A stretch of 34,931 bases of DNA. Origin: Gemmatimonadales bacterium (GTDB lineage: Bacteria > Gemmatimonadota > Gemmatimonadetes > Gemmatimonadales > GWC2-71-9). Below the pieces are notes generated by a model. That model ran no database searches, had not been told where the DNA came from, and was given only the letters and a program-made list of their open reading frames with translations. The stretch spans positions 38,658 to 73,588 of the forward strand of contig WVYX01000092.1 of the NCBI GenBank assembly GCA_011772755.1, read 5' to 3'. Each line of letters begins with the position of its first letter. Positions within the stretch are counted from its first letter, which is position 1. Positions 15,862 to 23,769 of this stretch are shown here, piece by piece. Made by a program: the position numbers and the translations under genes.

Positions 15862-15908
15862 GCCCGAAGGGACCCACCGGTGCGTGTGACATGCAACAGT
15901 CTTCTGGG
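15862..15908 (+). repeat. Second dispersed repeat module, copy A
   Basis: These 47 bases match 24897-24943 at about 39 positions without gaps. The shared core is CCACCGGTGCG followed by GTGA-ATGCAAC and CTTCTGGG. It lies directly after hairpin repeat copy 2 and 19 bp before the four-helix-bundle stop. Weaker similarity continues leftwards for about 25 bp. Confidence 0.7.
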
Positions 15909-15927
15909 ACAGCACGCTATGAGCGCC

Positions 15928-16293
15928 TTACTTGGCAGAAGAGGCGGAAGCCTTGCGCCGCAGGCCGTACAGGGTCTTGCTGGTCTCGATGGTGCGGGCC
16001 TCGAGGCGAGCAAAGCTGGTGAGTTCGATGTACTCGAGATCGCGAGCCATTTCGAGGATGGTCTCAAGTTCCGAGAGTGAGACGCACGCCGTGTCCAAGC
16101 ATTGCCGGTACAGTCGTGTGCCGCGCCTGGTACTTGCCTCAGCGATATTGATGGGCACGCTATAGCAGGCTCGACGGAGCTGCTCTGCCAGTGCTCTCTG
16201 CTCACATTCAGGGAAGTCCCTGGCGGCCTTTGAACACTCGACCGCTAGCTCCTTCGCATGTTTCCATGCCTTGAGGTTTCGGAACAGTGACAT
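15928..16293 (-). CDS. Four-helix-bundle protein (S23/IVP, Avd-like family)
   Basis: The 121-aa protein matches the TIGR02436 four-helix-bundle family. Diagnostic segments are the N-terminal FRNLKAWKHAKELAVECSKA, the central LAEQLRRACYSVPINIAEAS (family consensus LxxQirrAxxSIpxNIAEG), YRQCLDTACVSLSELETIL and a C-terminal helix. Members are encoded in intervening sequences of 23S rRNA and also stand alone in chromosomes; the accessory protein Avd of diversity-generating retroelements has the same fold. No reverse transcriptase or template repeat is present here. ATG 16293 starts the family-like sequence, although no Shine-Dalgarno is seen. Its 3' side abuts two dispersed repeat modules, suggesting a repeat-associated unit. 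Confidence 0.88.
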   Translation of the reverse strand: MSLFRNLKAWKHAKELAVECSKAARDFPECEQRALAEQLRRACYSVPINIAEASTRRGTRLYRQCLDTACVSLSELETILEMARDLEYIELTSFARLEARTIETSKTLYGLRRKASASSAK

Positions 16294-16348
16294 GTGCAGC
16301 AAGGTAAGGGCAGGCACCCCATGAGCTGTCATCGATCGAACGCACCGT

Positions 16349-16435
16349 GTAGCGCTTAACCTCGGTCCTCTGCCCCGGCCGACGGCTGAGCGCTACGACT
16401 CCAAGTGTCGACTCCCGAACGCAGGGCTCCGTTCG
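16349..16435. repeat. Inverted repeats between the four-helix-bundle gene and the next gene
   Basis: The 8-base arms GTAGCGCT (16349-16356) and AGCGCTAC (16389-16396) are exact complements, 32 bp apart. A second stem, CGAACG/CGTTCG, lies at 16416-16435. They occupy the short region upstream of the four-helix-bundle gene and could mark an element boundary or a regulatory stem. Function is unknown. Confidence 0.4.
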
Positions 16436-16496
16436 CTTGTAGCCCAGGCGTCCCTTTCGAGCGGAACTCCCCAAGCGATCCCGCCGTTAACCAGGT

Positions 16497-17174
16497 ATGC
16501 AGGACCACTCTCGCGAATCTTCATGGCATCCCGTACTCAGCGGCCGCCTGAGCCAGCTTTCGGTCGGCGTGCGGGCACCGTCGGAGCTGAGGGCTCGGAT
16601 CGAGGCAGCACTGGCGCTGGAGTCAGCGGCCGCGAGGCGCCGGCGGCGGGTCCGGTGGCTCGCTGGCAGCGGTGTGGCGCTGGCAGCCGCTGCAGTGCTA
16701 GTGGTCACTGTGGTCGGGACGCCGGAGGTTCCCTCAGCGACTGCCCAGCCACTGGTGGAGCAGGCGCGGATTGGGCTCTCCGACGTCGGCGCGGTGGCCA
16801 GCGCAGACGCCACGGAACTCGAGCGCTGGCTAGAAGACCAGGTCGGCTATCAGGTGGACATCCCCGACATAAGTGAGGCCAAGCTGGAGGGTGCCCGCGT
16901 AGCAGAGCTGGGAGAGGTGCGTGGTGCCGCCGTGGTCTACCAGTACCACGGCACACCGCTCACCTATTTCGCATGGCCCAGCGGAGATGTGATGGGACAA
17001 CTCGCGGGGGGCGAAGGGGTGACGGCCGTCTCCAGCAATGGCTATCAGGTGGCGCTCTGGACTGAGCACGGCGCCGCGCGAGCTGTGGCTGCGCCGATGC
17101 CCCGCCGGGCGGTTGTCGAAGTGGCAGAGGAATGCCGCAACAAGGCGACGGTTGCGGCGCCGTTCGTGCGCTAG
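16497..17174 (+). CDS. Single-pass membrane protein, anti-sigma-factor-like
   Basis: The 225-aa protein has an N-terminal cytoplasmic part of about 50 residues ending in RRRRRVR. One transmembrane helix at about 54-75 (WLAGSGVALAAAAVLVVTVV) and an extracytoplasmic domain follow. The latter contains GYQVDIPDISEAKLEGARVA and VVYQYHGTPLTYFAWPSG, a pattern seen in the outer domains of zinc-finger-type anti-sigma factors. However, the N-terminus lacks the HxxxCxxC zinc motif and no sigma-factor gene is adjacent, so the label is tentative. The start is ATG 16497. Its stop overlaps the convergent Rieske gene by 4 nt, so the two transcripts must overlap. Confidence 0.65.
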   Translation: MQDHSRESSWHPVLSGRLSQLSVGVRAPSELRARIEAALALESAAARRRRRVRWLAGSGVALAAAAVLVVTVVGTPEVPSATAQPLVEQARIGLSDVGAVASADATELERWLEDQVGYQVDIPDISEAKLEGARVAELGEVRGAAVVYQYHGTPLTYFAWPSGDVMGQLAGGEGVTAVSSNGYQVALWTEHGAARAVAAPMPRRAVVEVAEECRNKATVAAPFVR

Positions 17175-17497
17175 CCCTCCACCCGTAACCACACGTCGCC
17201 GCCTTGGAGCTTCACCTCGTACGTCACCAGCTCCTCAGTGGCTGGTAGCTCCACGGCTTCGCCGGTTCGCACATCGAATTGGGCGCCGTGGAGCCCACAC
17301 TCGATGATGTAGTCGTCGACCAGTTCTCCGTCGCTCATGGGGAACTCGGCGTGAGTGCAGCGATCCTCGAATGCAAAGATCTCACCGTTCACTTTCACGA
17401 GGCAGATGTCCTCGCCACTTGTCAGCTGCACACTGAACGGCATGCTGTCGGGGACATCATCAATCGCCGCGACCTTCTCGAATCCAGCCTCACTCAC
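17171..17497 (-). CDS. Rieske [2Fe-2S] ferredoxin, last gene of the suf operon
   Basis: The 108-aa soluble Rieske protein has both cluster motifs intact: C47 and H49 in RCTHAEFPMSDG, and C67 and H70 in CGLHGAQFDVRTG. It resembles NirD/BphF-type ferredoxin components and is often the last gene of suf clusters in GC-rich bacteria. There it is likely a client or electron carrier, though its partner is unknown. GTG 17497 is chosen because a GGGGAG site lies about 8 nt upstream. The frame runs on to 17614 inside sufU. It follows sufU by 44 nt. Its stop overlaps the convergent anti-sigma-like gene. Confidence 0.9.
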   Translation of the reverse strand: MSEAGFEKVAAIDDVPDSMPFSVQLTSGEDICLVKVNGEIFAFEDRCTHAEFPMSDGELVDDYIIECGLHGAQFDVRTGEAVELPATEELVTYEVKLQGGDVWLRVEG

Positions 17498-17541
17498 TCC
17501 CACTGCTCCCCGCCGATTGGCCGGAATGCAAGCACTTGAAC

Positions 17542-17994
17542 TCACTCGGTGGACACAGGCTCGTGTACGCCCGTCAGGGCCGCATGCAGCGTGTGCCACG
17601 GGAGGTTCGCGCACTTCACGCGGGCTGGAAATTGCCGCACCCCAGCTAGCGCAGCCAGCTTGCCGAGAGCCTTGCTATCTGCGGGTGCGTCAGGCCCGGC
17701 GGTAACCATGTCGTGAAACGCTCGGAAAAGCTGCTCGGCTTCGTCGGTGCCCCTCCCCTTGACGGCCGAGGTCATGAGGGAAGCCGAAGCCTGTGAGATG
17801 GCGCATCCCGATCCCTGGAACCCGACGTCCTTGATTACGTCGTCTTCCAGCAGGACATAGACAGTGATCTCGTCACCGCAAAGGGGATTAGTCCCTTCGG
17901 CGGTGTGGCTCGCGTCGGGCAACCTCTTGTAGTTCCGCGGACTTCGATTGTGGTCGAGGATGACCTGTTGGTAGAGCTCTCGGAGATCAGCCAT
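17542..17994 (-). CDS. sufU: SufU zinc-dependent sulfurtransferase
   Basis: The 150-aa protein accepts persulfide sulfur from SufS through a zinc-site ligand swap. The zinc residues are present: C39 and D41 in LCGDEI, C64 in GSGCAISQAS, and C128 in RVKCANLPW. The 20-odd residue insertion that separates SufU from scaffold IscU is visible between the second and third cysteines. ATG 17994 overlaps the sufS stop by one base (TGATG), showing tight coupling. The longer upstream frame lies within sufS and is ignored. SufU rather than SufE as SufS partner is the Firmicutes/Actinobacteria-type arrangement. Confidence 0.94.
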   Translation of the reverse strand: MADLRELYQQVILDHNRSPRNYKRLPDASHTAEGTNPLCGDEITVYVLLEDDVIKDVGFQGSGCAISQASASLMTSAVKGRGTDEAEQLFRAFHDMVTAGPDAPADSKALGKLAALAGVRQFPARVKCANLPWHTLHAALTGVHEPVSTE

Positions 17995-19259
17995 CAACCG
18001 AACACCTCGCGTACCTTCAACACGCCCGCAACCAGAGCATCCACCTCCTCCCTCGTGTTGTAGAACGCGAAGGATGCTCGCGCCGTCGCTGGGATGCCCA
18101 GACGCTCCATAACCGGCTGCGTGCAATGGTGGCCGGTGCGTACGGCGATTCCCTCCTGATCCAGTATGGTGCCGATGTCATGTGCGTGCACGCCGTCAAG
18201 CACGAAGGAGGCCACGCTCGCTTTCTCTCGCGCCGTGCCGACGAGGCGCACACCAGGAATCGCCGCGAGCGACTCCGTCGCGTAGGTCAGTAGATCGTAT
18301 TCGTGGGCCTGAATCAGATCCCACGGGAGGTTGTGGAGGTAATCCACTGCTGCACCGAGACCAATCGCACCCGCGATGTGGGGTGTGCCGGCTTCGAACT
18401 TCGCCGGCGCCTGGGCGTACGTGGTCTTCTCGAACCGAACCGAACGGATCATCTCGCCGCCACCCTGATACGGGGGCATCGCGTCCAACAGTGCGGCCTT
18501 TCCGTACAACGCGCCGATACCCGTCGGTCCGAACATCTTGTGGCCGGACAGGGCGTAGAAGTCGCAGTCGAGATCGCGAACGTCAATCGGCAGGTGCGGC
18601 GCGCCCTGCGCGCCATCCACCATCACCGGCACGCCGTTGGTGTGCGCCGTCTCGACCATCTGCTTTACCGGATTGATGGTTCCCAAGGAGTTAGACACGT
18701 GCACCAGCGCGACGAGCTTCGTCTTCTCGTTGAAGAGCCGCTCATACTCCTCAAGCACCAGCTCTCCCGCGTCTGTCATAGGGATCACGCGCAAGCGCGC
18801 CCCAGTCGCCTCGCACACCAGCTGCCATGGAACGAGGTTAGAGTGATGTTCCATGACCGATACGATGACTTCGTCACCTGCGTGGAGGTGCGAGCGCCCA
18901 TAACTGTGCGCCACGAGGTTGATCGCCTCGGTGGCACTACGGACGAAGACGACCTCGTGTGGTTCTGCAGCGTTGATGAACCGCTGGATCTTCGCCCGGG
19001 CGCGCTCGTACGCCAACGTGGCGTGCTGGCTCAGCTCGTACACGCCGCGATGAATGTTGGCGTTTTCTGCCTGGTAGTAGCGGGTGAGTGTGTCGATCAC
19101 CGACTGCGGCTTCTGACTGGTCGCCGCATTGTCCAGATACACCAGGGGCTTCCCGTTGGAGAGGTGTCCGAGAATCGGGAAGTCGGCTCGGATCCGTCGG
19201 AGGTCCAGGACGGGAGGCGCAGACGCCTTCGCCCGGGACACCTGGTGCAGCGTCGTCAC
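17994..19259 (-). CDS. sufS: SufS group II cysteine desulfurase
   Basis: The 421-aa PLP enzyme removes sulfur from cysteine for Fe-S cluster assembly. It shows the N-terminal VYLDNAATSQKPQSVID, the PLP aspartate/histidine region VDGAQGAPHLPIDV, Schiff-base lysine in ALSGHKMFGPTGIGA and the active-site cysteine in RTGHHCTQPVMERLG. All are typical of SufS. The short loop around the cysteine marks group II, in agreement with a neighbouring SufU. It starts at GTG 19259, overlapping the sufD stop by 4 nt (GTGA). The first 20 residues form a variable N-terminal extension. Confidence 0.96.
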   Translation of the reverse strand: MTTLHQVSRAKASAPPVLDLRRIRADFPILGHLSNGKPLVYLDNAATSQKPQSVIDTLTRYYQAENANIHRGVYELSQHATLAYERARAKIQRFINAAEPHEVVFVRSATEAINLVAHSYGRSHLHAGDEVIVSVMEHHSNLVPWQLVCEATGARLRVIPMTDAGELVLEEYERLFNEKTKLVALVHVSNSLGTINPVKQMVETAHTNGVPVMVDGAQGAPHLPIDVRDLDCDFYALSGHKMFGPTGIGALYGKAALLDAMPPYQGGGEMIRSVRFEKTTYAQAPAKFEAGTPHIAGAIGLGAAVDYLHNLPWDLIQAHEYDLLTYATESLAAIPGVRLVGTAREKASVASFVLDGVHAHDIGTILDQEGIAVRTGHHCTQPVMERLGIPATARASFAFYNTREEVDALVAGVLKVREVFG

Positions 19260-20632
19260 CTGGTGCCTCGCTTCTGGACACTTGCCGCGAGGCGGCCCCG
19301 CACCAGCTCATCGAGCTGCCGCCGCAGGTCGTCGAGCGTGACCGCGTTCAACACCTCGCCACAGAACCCGTACGTCAACAAGTTCCGGGCCGCGTCCTGC
19401 CCCATGCCGCGAGTCTGCAGGTAGTAGAGCTGTCGCTCGTCAATCGGCCCAAGCGTCGCTCCATGCGTGCACTTGACGTCGTCCGCGTAGATCTCGAGTT
19501 GCGGCTGACTATCAGCACGCGCCCGCTCGGACAAGAGCAGGTTGTTGTTCGTCTGCTTCGAGTCAGTGCGCTGGGCACCGGGACGGACGACGATCCGTCC
19601 ATTGAAGACGCCACGAGCCCGCTCATCAAAGATGCCGTTGAAGTATTCCCAGCTGGTGCAGTGGGGCTTGGCGTGCTCGAGAGTGGTGTGGTGATCGACG
19701 TGCTGCCGGCCGGTGAGCAGTGACAGGCCGTCCAGCGTACACTCCGCCCCCTCACCGTCGAGAACCGCGTTGATGTCGTGCCGCGTCAAACTGGCACCCA
19801 GGGCAAAGGTGACGCACGAGTAGACACTGTCCCGCTCCTGGTACGACTGAGTCGTGGCGGTATGATAGGCCTGGCCATCCTCCCGCTGTATGCGGTAGGT
19901 GTTCAACCGTGCGCCTTCACCCACGACCACCTCGGTGACGGCGTTGGTCCAATAACTGCCGCCACCCGCAGCTACATAGCTCTCAACCAAGGACGCTTCC
20001 ACTTCCCGCTCAACGATCACCAAGCTGCGGGGGTGCCACACGCTGGGCTCATCGCTTTCCGGCGACGCCACGAACACGAGCTGGAGGGGCCTGTCCAGCA
20101 CTGTACCACGTGGGATGAACACGAAGGCGCCGTCATCGATGAACGCCGTGTTCAGCGTTGTAAAGGGATTGTCGTGAGTGGTGTACCGGGCCAGATGCTG
20201 CTCAATGAGCTCGCCATGGGTCTCCAACGCCGATGCCAGACTCCCGAGCTTTACCCCTATCGGCAGGCCGGCAACCGACGAGAGCTCCTCATCGTAGTAG
20301 CCACCCACGAAGACGGCCGAGTAGCGATCCCGGTCGCCCAACAGGAATGCGTCAACCGCATCTGGCGATACCACGCGGCCAATTGGGGCGGACGCCCGCA
20401 CGAAGTCCTTCTGGGCAATCGCCCTCACGTCGGTGAACCTCCAGGCCTCCTGCCTCGTGGTCGGAAACCCAACCTCGGCAAATCGGGCCATGGCCGCCGC
20501 CTGCCGCTCACTCAGCCAGCCCGGCGCACTCCCGCCACCGTCCTCCGAGAATGCCTCGAACTCCGCAACGTATCGCCGTGCTGACTCCTGTACGTCCACT
20601 ACCGGCGTCATGTCCTCAGCTCTCCGCGTCAC
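19256..20632 (-). CDS. sufD: SufD subunit of the SufBCD scaffold complex
   Basis: The 458-aa beta-helix protein pairs with SufB on a SufC dimer to form the Fe-S scaffold. Recognisable segments are FPTTRQEAWRFTDV near the N-terminus, FVFIPRGTVLDRPLQLVF, the beta-helix core, and the SufD signature CTHGATLGPIDERQLYYLQT with the conserved histidine needed for assembly. The C-terminal ARNLLTYGFCGEVL is also family-typical. The start is GTG 20632, overlapping sufC by 4 nt (GTGA); ATG 20611 is a possible alternative. The stop overlaps the sufS start. Confidence 0.95.
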   Translation of the reverse strand: MTRRAEDMTPVVDVQESARRYVAEFEAFSEDGGGSAPGWLSERQAAAMARFAEVGFPTTRQEAWRFTDVRAIAQKDFVRASAPIGRVVSPDAVDAFLLGDRDRYSAVFVGGYYDEELSSVAGLPIGVKLGSLASALETHGELIEQHLARYTTHDNPFTTLNTAFIDDGAFVFIPRGTVLDRPLQLVFVASPESDEPSVWHPRSLVIVEREVEASLVESYVAAGGGSYWTNAVTEVVVGEGARLNTYRIQREDGQAYHTATTQSYQERDSVYSCVTFALGASLTRHDINAVLDGEGAECTLDGLSLLTGRQHVDHHTTLEHAKPHCTSWEYFNGIFDERARGVFNGRIVVRPGAQRTDSKQTNNNLLLSERARADSQPQLEIYADDVKCTHGATLGPIDERQLYYLQTRGMGQDAARNLLTYGFCGEVLNAVTLDDLRRQLDELVRGRLAASVQKRGTR

Positions 20633-21384
20633 ACGACCGCCGACTCTTCTCGCAGCCAGTCGTACCCCTTCGCCTCCAGCTCGAGCGCCAAGTCCCTGGA
20701 GCCTGACCTGACAATGCAGCCGTCGGAGAGCACATGAACGTGGTCCGGAACGATGTAGTTCAGGATGCGCTGGTAGTGAGTGACCACGACGAAAGCCCGG
20801 TCGGGCGAGCGCAGCTTGTTCACCGCCTCTGCTACCGCCTTCACGGCGTCGATGTCCAACCCCGAGTCAGTCTCGTCCAGGACAGCAAGTCTAGGCTCAA
20901 GGACGGCGAGCTGGAGGATCTCGTTCCGCTTCTTCTCGCCACCGGAGAACCCATCGTTCACCGCTCGATGGATCAGACTGTCGTCCCACCCGATGACCTT
21001 CAGTTTTTCCTCCAGCAGTTCGGCGAAATCGAGCGTATCCAGTTCCTCCTCGCCCCGCGCCTTCCGCACCGCGTTGATCGCCGACTGCAGGAAGTAGGCA
21101 TTGGTGATCCCCCGGATCTCCACCGGGTACTGGAACGCGAGGAACACACCGGCGATCGCGCGTTCATCCGGGTCCATGCCCAACAGGTCCCGACCGTCGT
21201 AAGTCACCGAACCGGCCGTGACTTCGTACGCCGAGTGTCCCGCCAACACCTGGGCCAGCGTGCTCTTGCCGGAGCCGTTGGGCCCCATCACGGCGTGGAC
21301 TTCCCCGGCGTTCACCGTCAGGTCGATACCCTTGAGAATCTCGGCGCCCTCGACGCCGGCGTGCAGGTTCCTTATTTCGAGCAT
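20629..21384 (-). CDS. sufC: SufC ATPase of the SufBCD complex
   Basis: The 251-aa ABC-type ATPase drives conformational change in SufB/SufD. It has Walker A GPNGSGKSTLAQ near residue 34 and the Q-loop region FLAFQYPVEIRGITN. The SufC-specific signature loop FSGGEKKRNEILQLAVLEP and Walker B LAVLDETDSGLDIDAVKAVA complete the ATPase core. ATG 21384 begins the family-like MLEIRNLHAGVEG and has a GAGGGGA site close upstream. The longer frame to 21426 overlaps sufB and is rejected. It lies 31 nt after sufB and overlaps sufD by 4 nt. Confidence 0.97.
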   Translation of the reverse strand: MLEIRNLHAGVEGAEILKGIDLTVNAGEVHAVMGPNGSGKSTLAQVLAGHSAYEVTAGSVTYDGRDLLGMDPDERAIAGVFLAFQYPVEIRGITNAYFLQSAINAVRKARGEEELDTLDFAELLEEKLKVIGWDDSLIHRAVNDGFSGGEKKRNEILQLAVLEPRLAVLDETDSGLDIDAVKAVAEAVNKLRSPDRAFVVVTHYQRILNYIVPDHVHVLSDGCIVRSGSRDLALELEAKGYDWLREESAVV

Positions 21385-21415
21385 TCCCCTCGCTTCTCCC
21401 CGTTCTTGATGGCTC

Positions 21416-22855
21416 CTAGCCCACACTGCCTTCCAAACTGACGGCCAACAGCCTCGTGGCCTCCACCGCGAACTCCATCGGAAGCTCGCGGAAGACCTCC
21501 TTGCAGAACCCGTTGACGATCAACGAGACTGCGTCCTCTTCGGAGATGCCACGCTGCTTGCAGTAGAAGATTTGGTCTTCGCCGATCTTCGAGGTGGTAG
21601 CCTCGTGCTCCATGGTCGCGGTGCTGTTCCGGACGTCGATGTAGGGGAACGTGTGGGCACCGCACTTGTCGCCGATGAGCATCGAATCGCACTGTGAGTA
21701 ATTCCGCGCTCCCTCGGCGTTCTTCATGATCCGAACCAGCCCGCGGTAGGTGTTCTGGGCCTGGCCGGCGGAGATGCCCTTGGAGACGATGGTGCTGCGG
21801 GTGTTCTTGCCAATGTGGATCATCTTGGTGCCGGTGTCCGCCTGCTGATGATTGTTGGTCACCGCCACCGAGTAGAACTCACCGATCGAATTGTCCCCCT
21901 CGAGAATGCAGCTGGGATACTTCCAGGTGATGGCGGAACCGGTTTCCACCTGGGTCCAGGAGATCTTTGAGTTCCTGCCCATGCAGCGGCCGCGCTTGGT
22001 CACGAAATTGTAGATGCCACCCCTCCCGTCCTCGTCCCCCGGGTACCAGTTCTGAATCGTGGAGTACTTGATCTGGGCATCCCCGTGGGCGACCAACTCC
22101 ACGACGGCCGCGTGCAGCTGATTCTCGTCCCGCATCGGCGCCGAGCACCCCTCGAGGTAGCTCACATAGCTACCCTCGTCAGCGATGATCAGCGTCCGCT
22201 CGAACTGCCCCGTAGCCATGGCGTTGATGCGGAAATAGGTCGAGAGCTCGAGGGGGCAGCGCACGCCCTTTGGGACGTAGACAAAGGAACCGTCGGTGAA
22301 CACCGCCGAATTCAACGCGGCAAAGAAGTTGTCGTTCGTGGGCACCACCGTCCCAAGGTACTTCTGCACCAGATCCGGATGCTCCCTGATGGCCTCCGAG
22401 ATCGGCAGGAAGATGACGCCGTACTTCTTCAGCTCTTCCTTGAACGTGGTCGCCACAGAGACGCTGTCGAACACCGCGTCGACGGCGACCCCCGTCAGGC
22501 GCTTCTGCTCCTGAAGGGGAATCCCCAGCTTCTCGAAGGTCTCGAGCAGCTTGGGATCCACATCGCCCAGGCTCTCGGGACGCTCCCGCTGCTTCGGTGC
22601 CGCGTAGTAGTGGATCGCCTGGTAGTCGATCGGCGGGTACGTCACGTTGGGCCACTTGGGCTCCACCATCTCGAGCCAGTGGCGATACGCCTTCAGCCGC
22701 CACTCGAGCATCCAGCCGGGCTCGCCCTTCTTTTCCGAGATCAGGCGAATGATGTCCTCACTCAACCCCACCGGAGCGAGTTCGGACTCGATATCCGTGC
22801 TCCAACCGTACTTGTATGGCTGCTTGACGTGCTCATCGATTGCCGACGTCGACAT
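21416..22855 (-). CDS. sufB: SufB scaffold protein
   Basis: The 479-aa protein is the cluster-building subunit of SufBCD. Typical segments are [18 protein letters not shown] at the N-terminus, the [18 protein letters not shown] stretch, [20 protein letters not shown] and [19 protein letters not shown]. At the C-terminus are [20 protein letters not shown], with the likely catalytic cysteine, and [20 protein letters not shown] 22855 overlaps the sufR stop by one base (TGATG), with an AGGAG site about 5-6 nt upstream inside sufR. The alternative TTG just before it is less likely. Translation of sufB is therefore coupled to its regulator. Confidence 0.97.
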   Translation of the reverse strand: MSTSAIDEHVKQPYKYGWSTDIESELAPVGLSEDIIRLISEKKGEPGWMLEWRLKAYRHWLEMVEPKWPNVTYPPIDYQAIHYYAAPKQRERPESLGDVDPKLLETFEKLGIPLQEQKRLTGVAVDAVFDSVSVATTFKEELKKYGVIFLPISEAIREHPDLVQKYLGTVVPTNDNFFAALNSAVFTDGSFVYVPKGVRCPLELSTYFRINAMATGQFERTLIIADEGSYVSYLEGCSAPMRDENQLHAAVVELVAHGDAQIKYSTIQNWYPGDEDGRGGIYNFVTKRGRCMGRNSKISWTQVETGSAITWKYPSCILEGDNSIGEFYSVAVTNNHQQADTGTKMIHIGKNTRSTIVSKGISAGQAQNTYRGLVRIMKNAEGARNYSQCDSMLIGDKCGAHTFPYIDVRNSTATMEHEATTSKIGEDQIFYCKQRGISEEDAVSLIVNGFCKEVFRELPMEFAVEATRLLAVSLEGSVG

Positions 22856-23547
22856 CAAGACTCCTCTCGAGACTGTCCGTTATCAGCCGCTGGAGATCCG
22901 CTGATATCAGCCAGCGTGATGGAATACTCGCACGCGTTGCACCCGTCGGGGATGTACGCATCACGCTGCACGTGTGTGTCCAACACTGCCCTCAGGAAAT
23001 CCACCTCGGCGGCGCAGATCTCCGGGAACTGCTCGGCTGCCGCGCGCACGGCGCAGTTGTGTTGGGCCAACTTCAGGGTGTCCTGCTCAACCGACCAGGC
23101 CGCCATGAAGCCCTGGCGCGAAAGCAGGTCCACGACGGCGGCTACCTTGTCCTCCAGGCTGGCCTCGGCAAGCTCCACCCGGAGGCGCTCCGCCTCGGCC
23201 CGAAACTGATGGGCGAACATCTCCCGCACGGCCTCCCGCCCGTTGTGCTGCGCGATGAATGCCAGGACGTCGGTCAGCGCTTCACCGTACCGCGTCGGAA
23301 ACAGGGCCTCACCGCTGGGGCTCAGCCGGAAGCTGTGAGTCGGAGCTCCCGTTCCCCGCTGTTGCCGCTCGTACAGCACCAGGCCTTCGGCCTCGAGCTC
23401 TTTCAGATGGCGCCGGATGGCATTGGCCGATACGCGAAATACATCGGCAAGCTCGTTGGCGGTGAGAGGTTGCGCCCTCTTGAGCTCGAGGAGGATCTCC
23501 CCGCGGAGACCCTTGTGGCCAGCTAGTCCTGGGGTGATGGCTGCCAT
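22855..23547 (-). CDS. sufR: SufR-type Fe-S-sensing transcriptional repressor
   Basis: The 230-aa regulator has an N-terminal winged helix at about 15-80 ([20 protein letters not shown]). The C-terminal domain carries C165, C178, C203 and C206 (HNCAV, EICAAE, DGCNAC). Spacing is close to the cluster-binding cysteines of cyanobacterial SufR, which represses suf genes when it holds a [4Fe-4S] cluster. Being first in the suf operon, it most likely represses its own promoter and so the whole operon, releasing it under iron or oxidative stress. ATG 23547 is used. A -35/-10 pair ends 9 nt upstream, implying an almost leaderless mRNA. Confidence 0.92.
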   Translation of the reverse strand: MAAITPGLAGHKGLRGEILLELKRAQPLTANELADVFRVSANAIRRHLKELEAEGLVLYERQQRGTGAPTHSFRLSPSGEALFPTRYGEALTDVLAFIAQHNGREAVREMFAHQFRAEAERLRVELAEASLEDKVAAVVDLLSRQGFMAAWSVEQDTLKLAQHNCAVRAAAEQFPEICAAEVDFLRAVLDTHVQRDAYIPDGCNACEYSITLADISGSPAADNGQSREES

Positions 23548-23556
23548 GGGGCACGA

Positions 23557-23585
23557 ATCCTAACCAGAGTCGCCAAGTTTTGCAA
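23557..23585 (-). promoter_or_regulatory. Candidate sufR-suf operon promoter
   Basis: On the minus strand TTGCAA (23585-23580) and TAGGAT (23562-23557) are separated by 17 bp, and the -10 ends 9 nt before the sufR ATG. The TTTGCAAA palindrome at 23579-23586 overlaps the -35 and could be part of an operator. This is based on consensus similarity only. Confidence 0.5.
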
Positions 23586-23647
23586 ATAATTTAACGATTT
23601 TGTTGACGAACTGAACTGCGCCAGTAGTAGCGCGCCGCGGGGCCCTA

Positions 23648-23675
23648 TTGACATCTCGGACGGACGTGTTAGACT
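23648..23675 (+). promoter_or_regulatory. Sigma-70-type promoter of the membrane protein/regulator pair
   Basis: The perfect -35 TTGACA (23648-23653), a 16-bp spacer and TAGACT (23670-23675) as -10 predict a start near 23682. It is the best consensus promoter in the window. It is followed immediately by two abutting inverted repeats and, about 90 nt later, by the ATG at 23770. Confidence 0.75.
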
Positions 23676-23685
23676 AGTGGCAGAG

Positions 23686-23704
23686 TAGTTTGCCACGCAA
23701 ACTA
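23686..23704. promoter_or_regulatory. Operator-like perfect inverted repeat 1
   Basis: TAGTTTGC and GCAAACTA are exact complements around CAC, giving a 19-bp site at about +5 to +23 of the predicted transcript. Binding there would block the promoter. The likely ligand is the winged-helix protein encoded two genes downstream (24354-24701), by position only. Confidence 0.75.
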
Positions 23705-23720
23705 GTGTGCTACGCACACT
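23704..23720. promoter_or_regulatory. Operator-like perfect inverted repeat 2
   Basis: AGTGTGC and GCACACT are exact complements around TAC. The centre lies 17 bp from that of repeat 1, and both share the inner pattern TGC-NAC-GCA. Two related sites on nearly the same face suggest cooperative binding by one dimeric regulator. Confidence 0.7.
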
Positions 23721-23769
23721 CTCAAAAGACAGCCCACTCGCATGGGGCTTGCTGAGGAGAACACAACGC

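Noticed and set aside
15754-16293. A diversity-generating retroelement based on the Avd-like fold
   Set aside because: No reverse transcriptase and no template/variable repeat pair with adenine-specific differences is present; the fold similarity alone is not enough.
18303-19424. A 373-codon plus-strand frame over sufS
   Set aside because: It is antisense to an intact SufS with all catalytic residues; no recognisable domain in the translation.
22085-23209. A 374-codon plus-strand frame over sufB/sufR
   Set aside because: It is fully antisense to two well-identified genes and has a composition typical of shadow frames.
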